Shown here piece after piece: positions 1-8,462 of a stretch of DNA of 64,000 nt (positions are counted from its first letter, which is position 1; each line of letters begins with the position of its first letter). The stretch is taken from positions 214,226 through 278,225 of the forward strand of contig NZ_SJKA01000011.1 in NCBI RefSeq assembly GCF_004331435.1. Reading direction: 5' to 3'. The translations under genes and the position numbers were made by a program. Under the pieces are notes generated by a model. The model made no database searches and had not been told where the DNA came from. It saw nothing but the letters and a program-made list of their open reading frames with translations. Origin of the DNA: Kribbella sindirgiensis (GTDB taxonomy: Bacteria; Actinomycetota; Actinomycetes; Propionibacteriales; Kribbellaceae).

Positions 1-407
1 CGGGGCGGAAGGTGCTGCATCGCGGCGACCATCGCCAGCCGCAAACTCGCGCGATCGCCGACCACGGTGGCCGGATCGGCACCGAGCAACTGATCCGGGA
101 ACGGCTCCAGCCACGGCACCTCCAGGGCCTGGGCGTGCAGCTCGTCCGGATCGTTGCCCGGGGCACCCAGCGCCGACGGGACGACCCGCCGGCTGCTGTG
201 CTGCAGGAGGTTCAGGCACACGTTCGTGGCGATCCGGTACAACCAGGTCCGGACCGACGAACGGTGCTCGAAATCCGCGTGACCACGCCAGGCGCGCAGG
301 TACGTCTCCTGAACCGCGTCCTCGGCGTCGTGCAGCGAGCCGAGCATCCGGTAGCAATGCGCCACCAGCTCACCCCGATGCTGCGCGAACTCCTCCTCGA
401 GGTTCAT
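1..407 (-). CDS. ECF sigma-70 family RNA polymerase sigma factor (3' part missing)
   Basis: The N-terminal 135 residues are present; the gene runs off the left edge. The protein opens MNLEEEFAQHRGELVAHCYR and continues with the sigma region 2 signature (MLGSLHDAEDAVQETYLRAW, then RTWLYRIATNVCLNLL) and a linker containing EVPWLEPFPD. That linker is characteristic of the long TIGR02960-type ECF factors, which carry a SnoaL-like C-terminal domain; that domain would lie outside the window. The ATG sits in a 4-base ATGA overlap with the stop of the upstream MFS gene, so the two are probably co-translated. No anti-sigma gene is visible here, as expected if the C-terminal domain regulates the factor. 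Target genes are unknown. Confidence 0.9.
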   Translation of the reverse strand, partial: MNLEEEFAQHRGELVAHCYRMLGSLHDAEDAVQETYLRAWRGHADFEHRSSVRTWLYRIATNVCLNLLQHSSRRVVPSALGAPGNDPDELHAQALEVPWLEPFPDQLLGADPATVVGDRASLRLAMVAAMQHLPP

Positions 408-1774
408 TGGGCTCCCTCCATCACCGGCACCAGCTTCTGCGCACGACGTCCCGCGATCGCCAGCCCCGAGAGCGCGCCGATCAACGACAGTACGCCGCAT
501 CCCGCGAGCGCCCGGGCGAAGCCGTGGCCGGTGTAGCCGCCGGCTGCCGTGAAGACCGAGCCGAGGACCGCGACCCCGGCCGCGCCGCCGATCTGTCGGT
601 TCATGCTGTAGATCCCGGACGCGATCCCGACGGCTTCGCGAGGCAGTGCCGCCATCGCCGCGGTCTGCGCCGCGGGCATCGCGAGCGAGATCCCGCACCC
701 GGTGACGACCAGCGGCACGATCAGTTCCCAGTAGTGGTCCGCGCCGCCGCTGACCCAGAACATGCCCGCGGTCTGCAGCGCCATACCGATCACGACCAGT
801 GGACGTTCGCCGACACGGTCGACCAGCCGGCCGGCGATCGGGCCGACGACGAACAGCGTCGCGGTCCACGGCAGCAGTTGCAGACCGGCCTTGAACGGCG
901 CCGACCCAAGCACGGCCTGCATGTACTGCGAGAGGAAGAAGACTGCGGCGAACAACGCCGCGCTGAGGAAGAAGCCGGCCGAGTTCGCCGCGGTGAACGT
1001 CCGGTTCCGGAAGAACTCCAGCGGCACCATCGCGTGGTCGGTCCGCCGCTCCCACGCCGCGAACGCCACCAGCATCACGATCCCGATGCCGAAGGCGCCC
1101 AGTACTTCGGCACTGGTCCAGCCGGCCGACTCGCCGCGCACCGTGCCCCAGACCAGGCCCAGTACGGCGAGGCTGATCAGCACCGCGCCGACCAGGTCGA
1201 GCCGTCGCGCCGGGCCGGTGCTCTCACTGATCTTCGTCAGCACCAAGGCGATCGCGACCGCGCCGATCGGCACGTTGATCCAGAAGATCCACTGCCACGA
1301 CAGTCCCTCGGTGACCGCGCCGCCGATCAGCGGCCCACCGAGTACGGCGATCCCGGTCACCCCGCTGAACACGCCGATCGCCCGCCCGCGTCGCTCCGGC
1401 GGGAACGCCGCCCCGAGCAGACTCATCGCCAGCGGCATCACCATCGCCGCCCCGACACCCTGCACGGCCCGGGCCGCGATCAGGAACGGCAGTGTGGTCG
1501 CCACGGCGCACGCGACCGAGGCGGCGGTGAAGAGTGCCAGACCGGCCGCATACGTACGGCGCCGGCCCAGACGGTCGCCGATCGCGGCGGCCGTCATCAG
1601 AAGCATCGCAAAACTCAGTCCATAGGCGTTGACCGTCCACTCCAGCTCCTCGGCGGTCGCGCCGAGGTCGCTGCGGATCGTGGTCAGCGCGGCGGCCACC
1701 ACAAGGGTGTCCAACGCCACCATCACCGACCCGAGCGAGGCCAACCCCAAAACCCATCGTTGTTCACTGGTCAC
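404..1774 (-). CDS. MFS transporter, DHA2 (EmrB/QacA-like) drug exporter
   Basis: A 456-residue integral membrane protein with about 14 predicted hydrophobic segments, the usual size for the DHA2 drug:proton antiporter family. The inter-helix 2/3 motif A is visible as GDRLGRRRTYAAGLALF near residue 67, and the motif C region of helix 5 contains GVTGIAVLGGPLIGG. It should extrude lipophilic or cationic compounds using the proton gradient; the substrate cannot be predicted. The stop overlaps the start of the ECF sigma factor gene by four bases, so exporter and sigma factor form one transcription unit. The start ATG lies at the edge of a repeat-rich non-coding stretch. Confidence 0.92.
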   Translation of the reverse strand: MTSEQRWVLGLASLGSVMVALDTLVVAAALTTIRSDLGATAEELEWTVNAYGLSFAMLLMTAAAIGDRLGRRRTYAAGLALFTAASVACAVATTLPFLIAARAVQGVGAAMVMPLAMSLLGAAFPPERRGRAIGVFSGVTGIAVLGGPLIGGAVTEGLSWQWIFWINVPIGAVAIALVLTKISESTGPARRLDLVGAVLISLAVLGLVWGTVRGESAGWTSAEVLGAFGIGIVMLVAFAAWERRTDHAMVPLEFFRNRTFTAANSAGFFLSAALFAAVFFLSQYMQAVLGSAPFKAGLQLLPWTATLFVVGPIAGRLVDRVGERPLVVIGMALQTAGMFWVSGGADHYWELIVPLVVTGCGISLAMPAAQTAAMAALPREAVGIASGIYSMNRQIGGAAGVAVLGSVFTAAGGYTGHGFARALAGCGVLSLIGALSGLAIAGRRAQKLVPVMEGAQ

Positions 1775-1845
1775 ATCTGTACAGACCAGCGAGACATCCC
1801 GAACTCATCGGTCCGGTGAGCACGAGTTCTGGGTGTGATCGGCAA

Positions 1846-1937
1846 GCTCGACAGGAGGTGTCGGGTGGCCGGGTAGTGCACCTGAGCGTGAACGTGCCCG
1901 CGCGTACACCGTCCCACCGGTGCACTACCTGTCGAGC
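1846..1937. repeat. interrupted inverted repeat
   Basis: The left arm is GCTCGACAGG (1846-1855), then 16 unrelated bases, then GGTAGTGCACC (1872-1882). The right arm is one continuous block (1919-1937) that reads GGTGCACTACC overlapping CCTGTCGAGC. The right block is thus the reverse complement of the two left pieces joined. A diverged copy of the same string (TGCTCGACGGGTAGCGCAC) lies at about 27453-27471 beside another repeat of this family. This 1775-2158 gap has no credible gene. Confidence 0.6.
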
Positions 1938-2023
1938 CTGCACCACCCACCACGAGCGGCCGCGCCGCCACCAACCCCGGATCGCCCAACCGCCCGCCCC
2001 GCGCGGCAGCCCCCACACGTCCA

Positions 2024-2117
2024 CAACACGAGGGGATCTCCCCTGGTGTTGTGGGTTCTCCCCTCGTATACCAACGGAGAAGGCGCAACAGGAGGGGAGA
2101 TCCTCTCGTTGCGGGGG
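2024..2117. repeat. dispersed palindromic repeat, copy A
   Basis: Contains CAACACGAGGGGAT (2024-2037) and, 15 bases on, GGGTTCTCCCCTCGTATACC (core 2053-2073). The two halves pair through CGAGGGGA/TCCCCTCG. Both strings recur, in swapped order, at 27394-27440, and the core recurs inverted at 27547-27567. It looks like a REP-type hairpin unit lying in the 384-base gap between two minus-strand genes. Function unknown. Confidence 0.65.
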
Positions 2118-2158
2118 CACTCGTCGCGCTCGGCCCCGCAGTTCGTTGGTCGCTGGGG

Positions 2159-2599
2159 TCAGGGTTCGGGGCGGGACTGGATTTGGATGAGGGTTTGTTG
2201 GCCTGCGGCTACCAGGGTGCGCTGGGTGGCGGTGACGCCATAGACCTCGAGGCGGCAGATCGTCAGGGTTCGGCCGGGTTTGAGCACGGTGCCGACCGCC
2301 TCGAGGTGCTCGCCCTCACCAGGTGCCAGGAGGTTGATCTTGAACTCCACCGTGAGCACCGACGAACCTTCCGGGAACAGCGTGAACGCGGCGTACCCGC
2401 CCGCGCTGTCCGCGATCGAACTGGTCGCGCCCGCATGAAAGTACCCATGCTGCTGCGTAACCTCAGGCCGCCGAGGCAGCACAACATGCACCTCGCCCGC
2501 CCCGACGTGCGCGATCCGCGCCCCGAGATGCGCCATCAACCCCTGACGCTCGAAACTCGCCAGAACCCGCTCGCGTACGTCGGCAGTAGCCTCCTTCAT
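2159..2599 (-). CDS. PaaI/hotdog-fold acyl-CoA thioesterase
   Basis: 146 residues with a single hotdog domain. The helix-strand core HGYFHAGATSSIADSAGGYAA (about residues 51-71) contains the conserved HxG and the acidic residue expected in PaaI-type thioesterases, followed by the FKINLLAPGEG strand. Such enzymes hydrolyse acyl-CoA or aryl-CoA thioesters; the acyl group cannot be read from sequence. It follows rskA by 13 bases on the same strand and may be the last gene of the SigK operon, though it has no known role in that stress response. Confidence 0.85.
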   Translation of the reverse strand: MKEATADVRERVLASFERQGLMAHLGARIAHVGAGEVHVVLPRRPEVTQQHGYFHAGATSSIADSAGGYAAFTLFPEGSSVLTVEFKINLLAPGEGEHLEAVGTVLKPGRTLTICRLEVYGVTATQRTLVAAGQQTLIQIQSRPEP

Positions 2600-2612
2600 T
2601 CCCGGGAGGCTA

Positions 2613-3326
2613 CTAGGTGAGCGGAATCAGTGCCGCTGGTGGGAGCGTCGGCTTGGCGGATCCTCCGCTGGGCTCGAGGGTCAGGCCGAACGCCGTCATG
2701 CCGGTGGTCGAACCGTCGATGACCCGGGTGAGGTCGCCGGCGGCGAGGCCGACCGAGTGGGCGGTCTTTCCGGAGTCGATCATCCACAGCTGCCATGTCC
2801 GGTCCGTGGGGAGCTCGGGCAGATCCCGCAGTACGACGACCGACTTGTCGGCCTTCGCGGACACGACGATCGTGGCCTGCCCGCCGCCCTGGACCGCCCC
2901 GTGAACGGTCCGTGCGTCGGGCTGGGAGAGAACGGCGGCCATCTGCCGATTGGCCTGCTCCGCGGCGGTCCGGTCGCGGTACTGGTCGATCGCGATCCCG
3001 CCGCTGACGGCGACCGCGGCGGCCGCGGCGGCGAGTGCCAGGACGGATCGGCGGATGAAGCGCCGGCGTACGGCGGGTTGGCCGTGGACGACCGGGGGGA
3101 GTTGGCGTACGTGCTCGATCGCGGACATCACGTTCGCCTTGAGCGCGGGCGGCGGCGGGGTGGAGACCTGGGTCGCCAGCTTCACCGCGGCGGCGCGCAG
3201 TTCGTCGACCTCGGTCGAGCAGAAGGTGCATTCGGCGAGGTGGGCCTCGAAGCGAATCCGTTCGTCGTCCGGAAGGGCGTCCAGAACGTACGGGCCGGTG
3301 AGAGTGTGCACGTCGGGTTCCGTCAT
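2613..3326 (-). CDS. rskA: anti-sigma-K factor RskA
   Basis: 237 residues. The cytoplasmic N-terminus has a zinc-associated anti-sigma motif (HLAECTFC, about residues 28-35), then a single membrane helix (SVLALAAAAAAVAVSGGIAI, about 93-112), then an extracytoplasmic RskA domain (TWQLWMIDSGK... SGGSAKPTLP). In mycobacteria RskA sequesters SigK until regulated proteolysis releases it. The chosen ATG (MTEPDVHTLTGPYVLD) overlaps the SigK stop by four bases (ATGA), which decides the start over a longer upstream reading frame. A thioesterase gene follows 13 bases downstream. Confidence 0.92.
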   Translation of the reverse strand: MTEPDVHTLTGPYVLDALPDDERIRFEAHLAECTFCSTEVDELRAAAVKLATQVSTPPPPALKANVMSAIEHVRQLPPVVHGQPAVRRRFIRRSVLALAAAAAAVAVSGGIAIDQYRDRTAAEQANRQMAAVLSQPDARTVHGAVQGGGQATIVVSAKADKSVVVLRDLPELPTDRTWQLWMIDSGKTAHSVGLAAGDLTRVIDGSTTGMTAFGLTLEPSGGSAKPTLPPAALIPLT

Positions 3327-3934
3327 GGCCGCTGCCCCCTCGTGGTTCCCAGGCAGTCGCGGAGGCGGATCAGGCCGTCGCGCATGCGCGCCTTGATGGT
3401 CGGAAGCTTGGCCCCGAGTTGCTGGGCGACCTCCGGGTACGTGTAGCCGTTGTAGTACGCGAGCTCGATCGATTCTCGTTGCAGGTCCGTCAGCGAGCCG
3501 AGGCACCGCCGTACCTGCTCTGCCTCGAGCCGCGTGGTGACGGTATCGGCCACCTGGTCGAAGGCGACGTCGGCGGACCGCGCGCCGACCTGCTCGGTGC
3601 GGTCGGCGGCGGCCTGTTCGGAGCGCACCCGGTCGACCGCGCGGCGGTGCGCGATCGTCAGGATCCAGGAGTGCGCGGAGCCGCGGTCGGCGTCGTACCG
3701 GGTCGCGGTGCGCCAGACGTCGAGCATGACTTCCTGGGTTACCTCTTCGGACTGGGCCGGGTTGCGGAGGATCCGGCGGACGAGCCCGAAGACCCACGGC
3801 GCGACCCGGTCGTAGAGCGCGCTGAACGCGGCCGTGTCACCGGTCGCGGTCAGCATCAGGAGATCCCCGTCCGCGACCGCACCGGATCGCGAGTGCGATC
3901 CGGTGGGCCAGGGCAGCGCGGTTGGTTCGTTCAC
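3323..3934 (-). CDS. sigK: ECF RNA polymerase sigma factor SigK
   Basis: 203 residues with sigma region 2 (GDTAAFSALYDRVAPWVFGLVRRI, SEEVTQEVMLDVWRTATRY) and region 4 (SLTDLQRESIELAYYNGYTYPEVAQQLGAK). It starts with GTG two bases after the stop of the FAS1 lipoprotein gene and ends in an ATGA overlap with rskA. The order molybdoprotein, FAS1 protein, sigK, rskA mirrors the SigK regulons of mycobacteria, where SigK drives the FAS1 antigens MPT70/MPT83. Two sequences upstream of the operon match the SigK promoter type, implying autoregulation. Confidence 0.92.
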   Translation of the reverse strand: MNEPTALPWPTGSHSRSGAVADGDLLMLTATGDTAAFSALYDRVAPWVFGLVRRILRNPAQSEEVTQEVMLDVWRTATRYDADRGSAHSWILTIAHRRAVDRVRSEQAAADRTEQVGARSADVAFDQVADTVTTRLEAEQVRRCLGSLTDLQRESIELAYYNGYTYPEVAQQLGAKLPTIKARMRDGLIRLRDCLGTTRGQRP

Positions 3935-3936
3935 GG

Positions 3937-4602
3937 TCAGCTTGCCGGGGGCATCAGAACGGAGTCGATGAGGTACACCGTAGCGTTCGCGGTCTTCACG
4001 CCGCCGCAGATCACGTTGGCGTTGTTCACCTTCAGGCTGTCGCCGGAGCCGGTGACGGTGACGGCCTGCTTCTCAACGGTCGTTTGCTTGCCGACGACCG
4101 ACGACGGGTCGAGCTGGCCCGGTACGACGTGGTAGGTGAGGATCTTGGTGAGCAGCGCGTCGTTCGTCTTCAGCGTGTTCACGGTCGCGGCGGGGATCTT
4201 CGCGAACGCGGTGTCGACCGGTGCGAAGACGGTGAACTCGCCGCCGTTCAGCGTCGAGACCAGGTCGACCTTCGGGTTCAGCTTGCCGGACACGGCTGCG
4301 ACCAGGGTCTTCAGCAGCGGGTTGCCCGAGGCGGCGGTGGCCAGCGGTGCGGCCGCCATACCGTCGATCGAGCCGGCGCCCGACGGGTTGGCCTTCGCGT
4401 AGTCGGCGCAGCCTGGTCCGACCAGACCGCCGGCTGCGTCGCTCATCGACGGCGTGGCGCTGGTGGCCGGTGCGCTGCTGCTCGTGCTGGTGGTCGAACC
4501 GCTGGAGGCGCTGCTGTTGTCGTCACCACCACAAGCGGATGCGGTCATTGCGAGGGCCAGCGCGCTGAGAGCGATTCCGGCGCGGGTGAGGTGCTTGTAC
4601 AT
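3937..4602 (-). CDS. FAS1 (fasciclin) domain lipoprotein, MPT83/MPT70-like
   Basis: 221 residues. The signal peptide ends in a lipobox (TASAC, Cys about residue 24), followed by a Ser/Thr-rich linker of about 30 residues and one FAS1 domain from about residue 75 with the H1 (NGGEFTVFAPVDTAFAKI) and H2 (LTYHVVPGQ) boxes. FAS1 proteins are surface adhesion or stress proteins. In mycobacteria the orthologues are classical SigK targets. A SigK-like promoter lies 40-66 bases upstream, just after the stop of the molybdoprotein gene, so it can be transcribed alone or with the operon. Confidence 0.92.
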   Translation of the reverse strand: MYKHLTRAGIALSALALAMTASACGGDDNSSASSGSTTSTSSSAPATSATPSMSDAAGGLVGPGCADYAKANPSGAGSIDGMAAAPLATAASGNPLLKTLVAAVSGKLNPKVDLVSTLNGGEFTVFAPVDTAFAKIPAATVNTLKTNDALLTKILTYHVVPGQLDPSSVVGKQTTVEKQAVTVTGSGDSLKVNNANVICGGVKTANATVYLIDSVLMPPAS

Positions 4603-4641
4603 GACTCAATCTCTTTCCTGGGGAGGTTGCTGACGGGAGTA

Positions 4642-4668
4642 CTTCGGAGCCGGTCGCGGGCCGGATGG
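4642..4668 (-). promoter_or_regulatory. SigK-type promoter of the FAS1 gene
   Basis: Read on the minus strand: -35 CCATCC (4663-4668), 15-base spacer, -10 CCGAAG (4642-4647). Geometry is identical to the element before the molybdoprotein gene. As remembered from mycobacterial work, SigK recognises CCATCC and a CGAAT-like -10 at this spacing. The last base of the hexamer differs (G for T), so this may be the weaker of the two. Confidence 0.65.
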
Positions 4669-4669
4669 G

Positions 4670-6184
4670 TCACTCGACCATCACGACTGTGTTGTGCAGA
4701 CCGCTCGAGCCGTTCGGCCGCGGCGGCGCCTGGCGGTCGGTCTGCAGTTCGCCGGTCGCGTCGGTCGCGCGGACGGTGAGTTTGTGGGTGCCGGGCGTGG
4801 CGTTCCAGCGGAAGGTCCACTGCCGCCAGGTGTCCGGCCCGTCGACGGGCGCCAGCCGGGCGGGTTGCCACGGGCCGTTGTCGACCTTGACCTCGACCTT
4901 GCTGATGCCGCGGCGCTGCGCCCAGGCGACTCCGGCGGCGACCGCGGGTCCGGCCTTGACGGTCGCGAAGCCCTTCGGTACGTCGATCCGCGACGACGTC
5001 TTGATCGGCGCCTCGACGGACCAGCCGCGGTCGGTCCAGTACGCGCTGAAGTCCCGGAACCTGGTGACCTCGAAGTCAACGATCCACTTGGTCGCGGACA
5101 CGTACCCGTACAGGCCGGGAACGACCATCCGCACCGGGAAGCCGTGCTCGAACGGCAGCGGTTCGCCGTTCATCGCGAGCGCGAGGATCGCGTCCCGGCC
5201 GTCGGTGAGCGCGGCGAGCGGCGTACCGATGGTGAGCCCGTCGACGCTGGTCGACTTCACCGCGTCGGCGCCTTGCCGGACGCCGGCCTCGCGGAGCAGG
5301 TCCGCGATCGGTACGCCGATCCAGCGGGCGTTGCCGGCGTACGGGCCGCCGACCTCGTTGGACACGCACGTGAGGGTGATGTCGCGTTCGATCAGCCGCC
5401 GTTCGAGCAACTGGTCGAACGAGAGCCGGAGCTCTTTGTCGACAAGTCCGTGGATTCGTAGCTCCCAGTCCCGCGGGTCGATCCGCGGGACCTGGAGCAG
5501 CGTGTCCACGCGGTAGAACTTGGCGTTCGGCGTCGTGAACGGGCTGATCCCGGGGACGTCGAGGCTCGCCTGCAAAGGGCCTGCGGCGTCGGTCGGCCGA
5601 GGTACCCGAACGCGCGCCCGCAGCTCCTGCCCCGACCCACCCGCAAACCGAGCAGCACCAGCAGCACCGGCCCCCACCACAGCCACCGCCGACACGGCAA
5701 CCAAGAACCTCCGCCGATCAAACCCCACCGGCTGCTCAGCCTCATCTGTCTCCTGAACCGGACTTCGCGTGACCAGGGCCATCGCCAGTACGGCGACCAC
5801 CAGCGTGACTGTTGCCGGTAGCAACCGGTCGACCGTGCTGCCGGCGGCCGAACGGCTCACGATCGCGAACACCAAGCCCACCAGCCCGAGCCCACCCGCG
5901 ATCGCGGCCGCCGTCCGTCGGCGCCCGCGCGCGCCGATCCATCCGGCAACGGCGGCGACGATCGCGAGCGTCGCGCAGATGCCGACCCGGAGCAGCGGAC
6001 GGTCGGCGGTGCCGAGAGTCCGGACCGCCCAGTCCTTCACCGGCCCGGGGGACCAATCGATGACCTGAACGCCGACGGCGTCGACCGGCCACGGTCCTCC
6101 GGTCAGATCCGCGACGAGATATCCGACCGCGAGCGCCGTACCGGCTGCAACCACACCGCCCAATGCCCCGACTGTCTTGTGCAT
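4670..6184 (-). CDS. membrane-anchored molybdopterin-dependent oxidoreductase, sulfite-oxidase family
   Basis: 504 residues from the chosen start. The N-terminal part has four or five membrane segments (about residues 5-165), then RRRFLVAVSAVAVVGAG, then an extracytoplasmic Oxidored_molyb domain (about 235-400) and a C-terminal immunoglobulin-like Mo-co dimerisation domain. The molybdenum-ligating cysteine is in ITLTCVSNEVGG (Cys about 273). The family oxidises sulfite, repairs methionine sulfoxide or acts on unknown substrates. A SigK-type promoter overlaps the upstream alternative ATG (6193), so translation most likely starts at 6184 on a leaderless transcript. It heads the SigK operon. Confidence 0.88.
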   Translation of the reverse strand: MHKTVGALGGVVAAGTALAVGYLVADLTGGPWPVDAVGVQVIDWSPGPVKDWAVRTLGTADRPLLRVGICATLAIVAAVAGWIGARGRRRTAAAIAGGLGLVGLVFAIVSRSAAGSTVDRLLPATVTLVVAVLAMALVTRSPVQETDEAEQPVGFDRRRFLVAVSAVAVVGAGAAGAARFAGGSGQELRARVRVPRPTDAAGPLQASLDVPGISPFTTPNAKFYRVDTLLQVPRIDPRDWELRIHGLVDKELRLSFDQLLERRLIERDITLTCVSNEVGGPYAGNARWIGVPIADLLREAGVRQGADAVKSTSVDGLTIGTPLAALTDGRDAILALAMNGEPLPFEHGFPVRMVVPGLYGYVSATKWIVDFEVTRFRDFSAYWTDRGWSVEAPIKTSSRIDVPKGFATVKAGPAVAAGVAWAQRRGISKVEVKVDNGPWQPARLAPVDGPDTWRQWTFRWNATPGTHKLTVRATDATGELQTDRQAPPRPNGSSGLHNTVVMVE

Positions 6185-6191
6185 GCCAGGC

Positions 6192-6218
6192 ATTCGGCGC
6201 CGACACGCCCGCGGATGG
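6192..6218 (-). promoter_or_regulatory. SigK-type promoter of the molybdoprotein operon
   Basis: Minus strand: -35 CCATCC (6213-6218), 15-base spacer, -10 CCGAAT (6192-6197). Seven bases separate the -10 from the A of the ATG at 6184, the usual distance to +1, so the message should begin at the start codon. The match to the mycobacterial SigK consensus is as remembered. The hexamers and spacing are seen directly. Confidence 0.75.
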
Positions 6219-6263
6219 TTCGAGATGTTCGAACGTGACCAGGCGTCGACCAAATGCACATCG

Positions 6264-7262
6264 CTAGGCCATCTGGTGCAGAGCTGCCTCGGTCAGTTCG
6301 TACTGGAGGGGGCGGCCCGTCGCGTGGCGTTCGATCTCGTTGACGGTGATCTTGCCCATGTCGAGGTAGCACTCGACGGTGGCGGCGGCCTGGTGGGGTG
6401 TCAGGAGGACGTTCGGGAGGGCGCGGAACGGGTCGTCGGGCGGGAGCGGCTCCTCGTCGAACACGTCCAGCGCGGCGTCGATCCGCCCGCTGCGGACTTC
6501 ATCGAGCAACGCGGCGGTGTCCACAAGCCACGAGCGGGCCGTGTTGACGAGGGAGGCGCCGTCGGGCATCAGCGCGAGTTCGCGGGCGCCGATCAGGTGG
6601 TGGGTCTCGGGGAGCGTCGGCGCATGCAGGGCGACGACCCGGCTGGTGCGGAGCAGTTCGTCGAGCGAGGTACGACGTACGCCGAGCTCGACCGCGCGTT
6701 CATCCGTGAGGTACGGGTCGTAGACGACGACCTCCGCGGCTCGGAGCGCGACGAGCATCCGGATGTACTCGACGCCGGTCCGCGAAGCGCCCACGACACC
6801 GATCCGCGACGCCGTCAGCCCGTGCTGCGGAGGTACGGCGTCCCGCCACGCGCCGTCGCGCATCGCATGATCGAACCGCTGAATGCGATGCAGCAGGCTC
6901 AACGTGAACGCGAGCGACACCTCGGCCACCGGCTCCGCCATCGCCTGCCCCGCCTGCGTGATCCGCAGCCCGCGCCGGAACACCTCCTCGGTGACGAAGT
7001 GCTTCACCGACGACGCACTGTGCGCGATCAACCGCAACCGGTCCGCGTGGTCCAGGACGGCCGCGGTCAACGGCGTCGCACCCCACGACGTGATCAGTAC
7101 GTCGGTCCCGGGCAACGCCGCCGTCAAGGCCCCGGCATCGCCCGGATCGTCCAGTACGACGACGTCCCCGAGCGCCTCCAGCCGCGCCGTACTCTCCGGC
7201 GCGAACACCATCTCCCGGTACGCCGGCGTCGCCGCCAGCACCATCCGCAGCTTTTCGGCCAT
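6264..7262 (-). CDS. D-isomer-specific 2-hydroxyacid dehydrogenase
   Basis: 332 residues, typical for NAD(P)-dependent D-2-hydroxyacid dehydrogenases. The Rossmann part begins near residue 160 (GVVGASRTGVEYIRML). The catalytic triad is visible as NTARSWLVD (Arg), FDEEPLPPDD (Glu) and LTPHQA (His). The family reduces 2-keto acids or glyoxylate; the exact substrate is not predictable. It lies nine bases downstream of two tandem MFS exporter genes and is probably the last gene of that minus-strand operon, which might mean the exporters handle a related organic acid; this is inference only. Confidence 0.88.
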   Translation of the reverse strand: MAEKLRMVLAATPAYREMVFAPESTARLEALGDVVVLDDPGDAGALTAALPGTDVLITSWGATPLTAAVLDHADRLRLIAHSASSVKHFVTEEVFRRGLRITQAGQAMAEPVAEVSLAFTLSLLHRIQRFDHAMRDGAWRDAVPPQHGLTASRIGVVGASRTGVEYIRMLVALRAAEVVVYDPYLTDERAVELGVRRTSLDELLRTSRVVALHAPTLPETHHLIGARELALMPDGASLVNTARSWLVDTAALLDEVRSGRIDAALDVFDEEPLPPDDPFRALPNVLLTPHQAAATVECYLDMGKITVNEIERHATGRPLQYELTEAALHQMA

Positions 7263-7271
7263 GACCGAATT

Positions 7272-8462
7272 CTAGGGTCTGGAAACGATCAGATGCAGCA
7301 CGAGCGTCGCCGCGAGGATGCCCGCGGCGAGGCCGAGGAGGCCGGACGGCGCGGTCCCGGCGGTCAGGGCGATCCCGCCGACGGCGCTGCCGAGCGCGGA
7401 ACCGAGCGAGATCGCGCTGCCGTTGAGGGCCATCACGATCGCGGCGGACTCCGGGGCGAGGCCGCCGAGCCGGACCTGCTGCGGTACAGCCGCGCCGCCG
7501 TTGCCGGCGCCCTGGAGGAAGAACCAGCTCACGCCGACGACCGCGAGCGCGGTGGCCGAGGTGAGCAGCAGGCCGCCCATGCCGAGGATCGAGTTCAGCA
7601 GCAGGACGATCAGGACGACGGTCAGTACGCGCGGTGCCGGGAACCGGTCGGCCAGCCGGCCCGTGATCGCGTTGCCCAGCGCACTGGTGACGCCGTACCC
7701 GAACATGATCGCGATGATCATCCAGCCGGCCGGAAAGGACGGACCGAGGATCAGGACGGCGTACGTGAAGCAGGTGAAGCTGCCGGCCAGGATGCCGGTC
7801 GTGACAAGCAGGGAACCGAGCAGCCGCTGCCGACCGAGTGGGCGAAGCTGGTCGGTGAGCCGGCCGTGGGGAAGCTGCCGGCGGGGGAGGCCGCGCAGGA
7901 TGCCGGCCAGGGCGATCGTTCCCATCACGGCGACCAGGATCATCGGGTAGCGCCACGAAGACTGCCCGACCACCAGGCCGACCGGTACGCCGAGGGCCGT
8001 CGCGGTCAGCAACCCGCCGAGCACGAACGACAACGCCTTCCCGCGGTGCCGGACCGGCGTCACGGCGATCACGTAGCCGCTGACGGCCGCGTTCAGCAGG
8101 CAGGCGCCGAGCGCCGCCACTACCCGCCCGGCGAACGCGATCGGGTATGTCGTCGCGAGCCCGACGACCAGGTTGCCGAGCACGAAGACGGCCAGCGCCG
8201 CGGCGATCGTCGTACGGCGCTCCCAGCGCGACGTCACTGTGCCGAGGACCGGCCCGGCGAACACCGCGGTCAGCGCGAACGCGGACATCAACTGGCCCGC
8301 GGCCGCCACGCTGACGTGCAGGTCCGCGGCGATGGTGGGCAGCAACCCGGTCAGGACGTACCCGTCGATGCCCATGGAGAACGTCGCCACGGCGAGCCAG
8401 ACCAGCGGCCGGTACGAGAACTGCTGCTCCTCAACCCTGTCAGCGGCGCAGGTATCCGTCAC
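7272..8462 (-). CDS. MFS transporter, DHA1 family (tandem copy 2)
   Basis: 396 residues with about 12 membrane helices. It starts with GTG in a GTGA overlap with the upstream paralogue, so the two are translationally coupled. Motif A-like TSRWERRTTIAAALAVFVLGN follows helix 2 and ITGRLADRF appears in the central loop. It is closely similar to its neighbour along the whole length (both begin SYRP..WLAVATFSMGIDGYVL), indicating tandem duplication. The family (AraJ/PbuE/Cmx-like) exports purines, arabinose or chloramphenicol; substrate unknown. The reading frame stays open far upstream, but the coupled GTG and the homology define the start. Confidence 0.9.
   Translation of the reverse strand: MTDTCAADRVEEQQFSYRPLVWLAVATFSMGIDGYVLTGLLPTIAADLHVSVAAAGQLMSAFALTAVFAGPVLGTVTSRWERRTTIAAALAVFVLGNLVVGLATTYPIAFAGRVVAALGACLLNAAVSGYVIAVTPVRHRGKALSFVLGGLLTATALGVPVGLVVGQSSWRYPMILVAVMGTIALAGILRGLPRRQLPHGRLTDQLRPLGRQRLLGSLLVTTGILAGSFTCFTYAVLILGPSFPAGWMIIAIMFGYGVTSALGNAITGRLADRFPAPRVLTVVLIVLLLNSILGMGGLLLTSATALAVVGVSWFFLQGAGNGGAAVPQQVRLGGLAPESAAIVMALNGSAISLGSALGSAVGGIALTAGTAPSGLLGLAAGILAATLVLHLIVSRP

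Noticed and set aside
1764..2120. Short frames on both strands in the 1775-2158 gap
   Set aside because: They cover inverted repeats, have no family resemblance and no ribosome site, and alternative frames overlap equally well.
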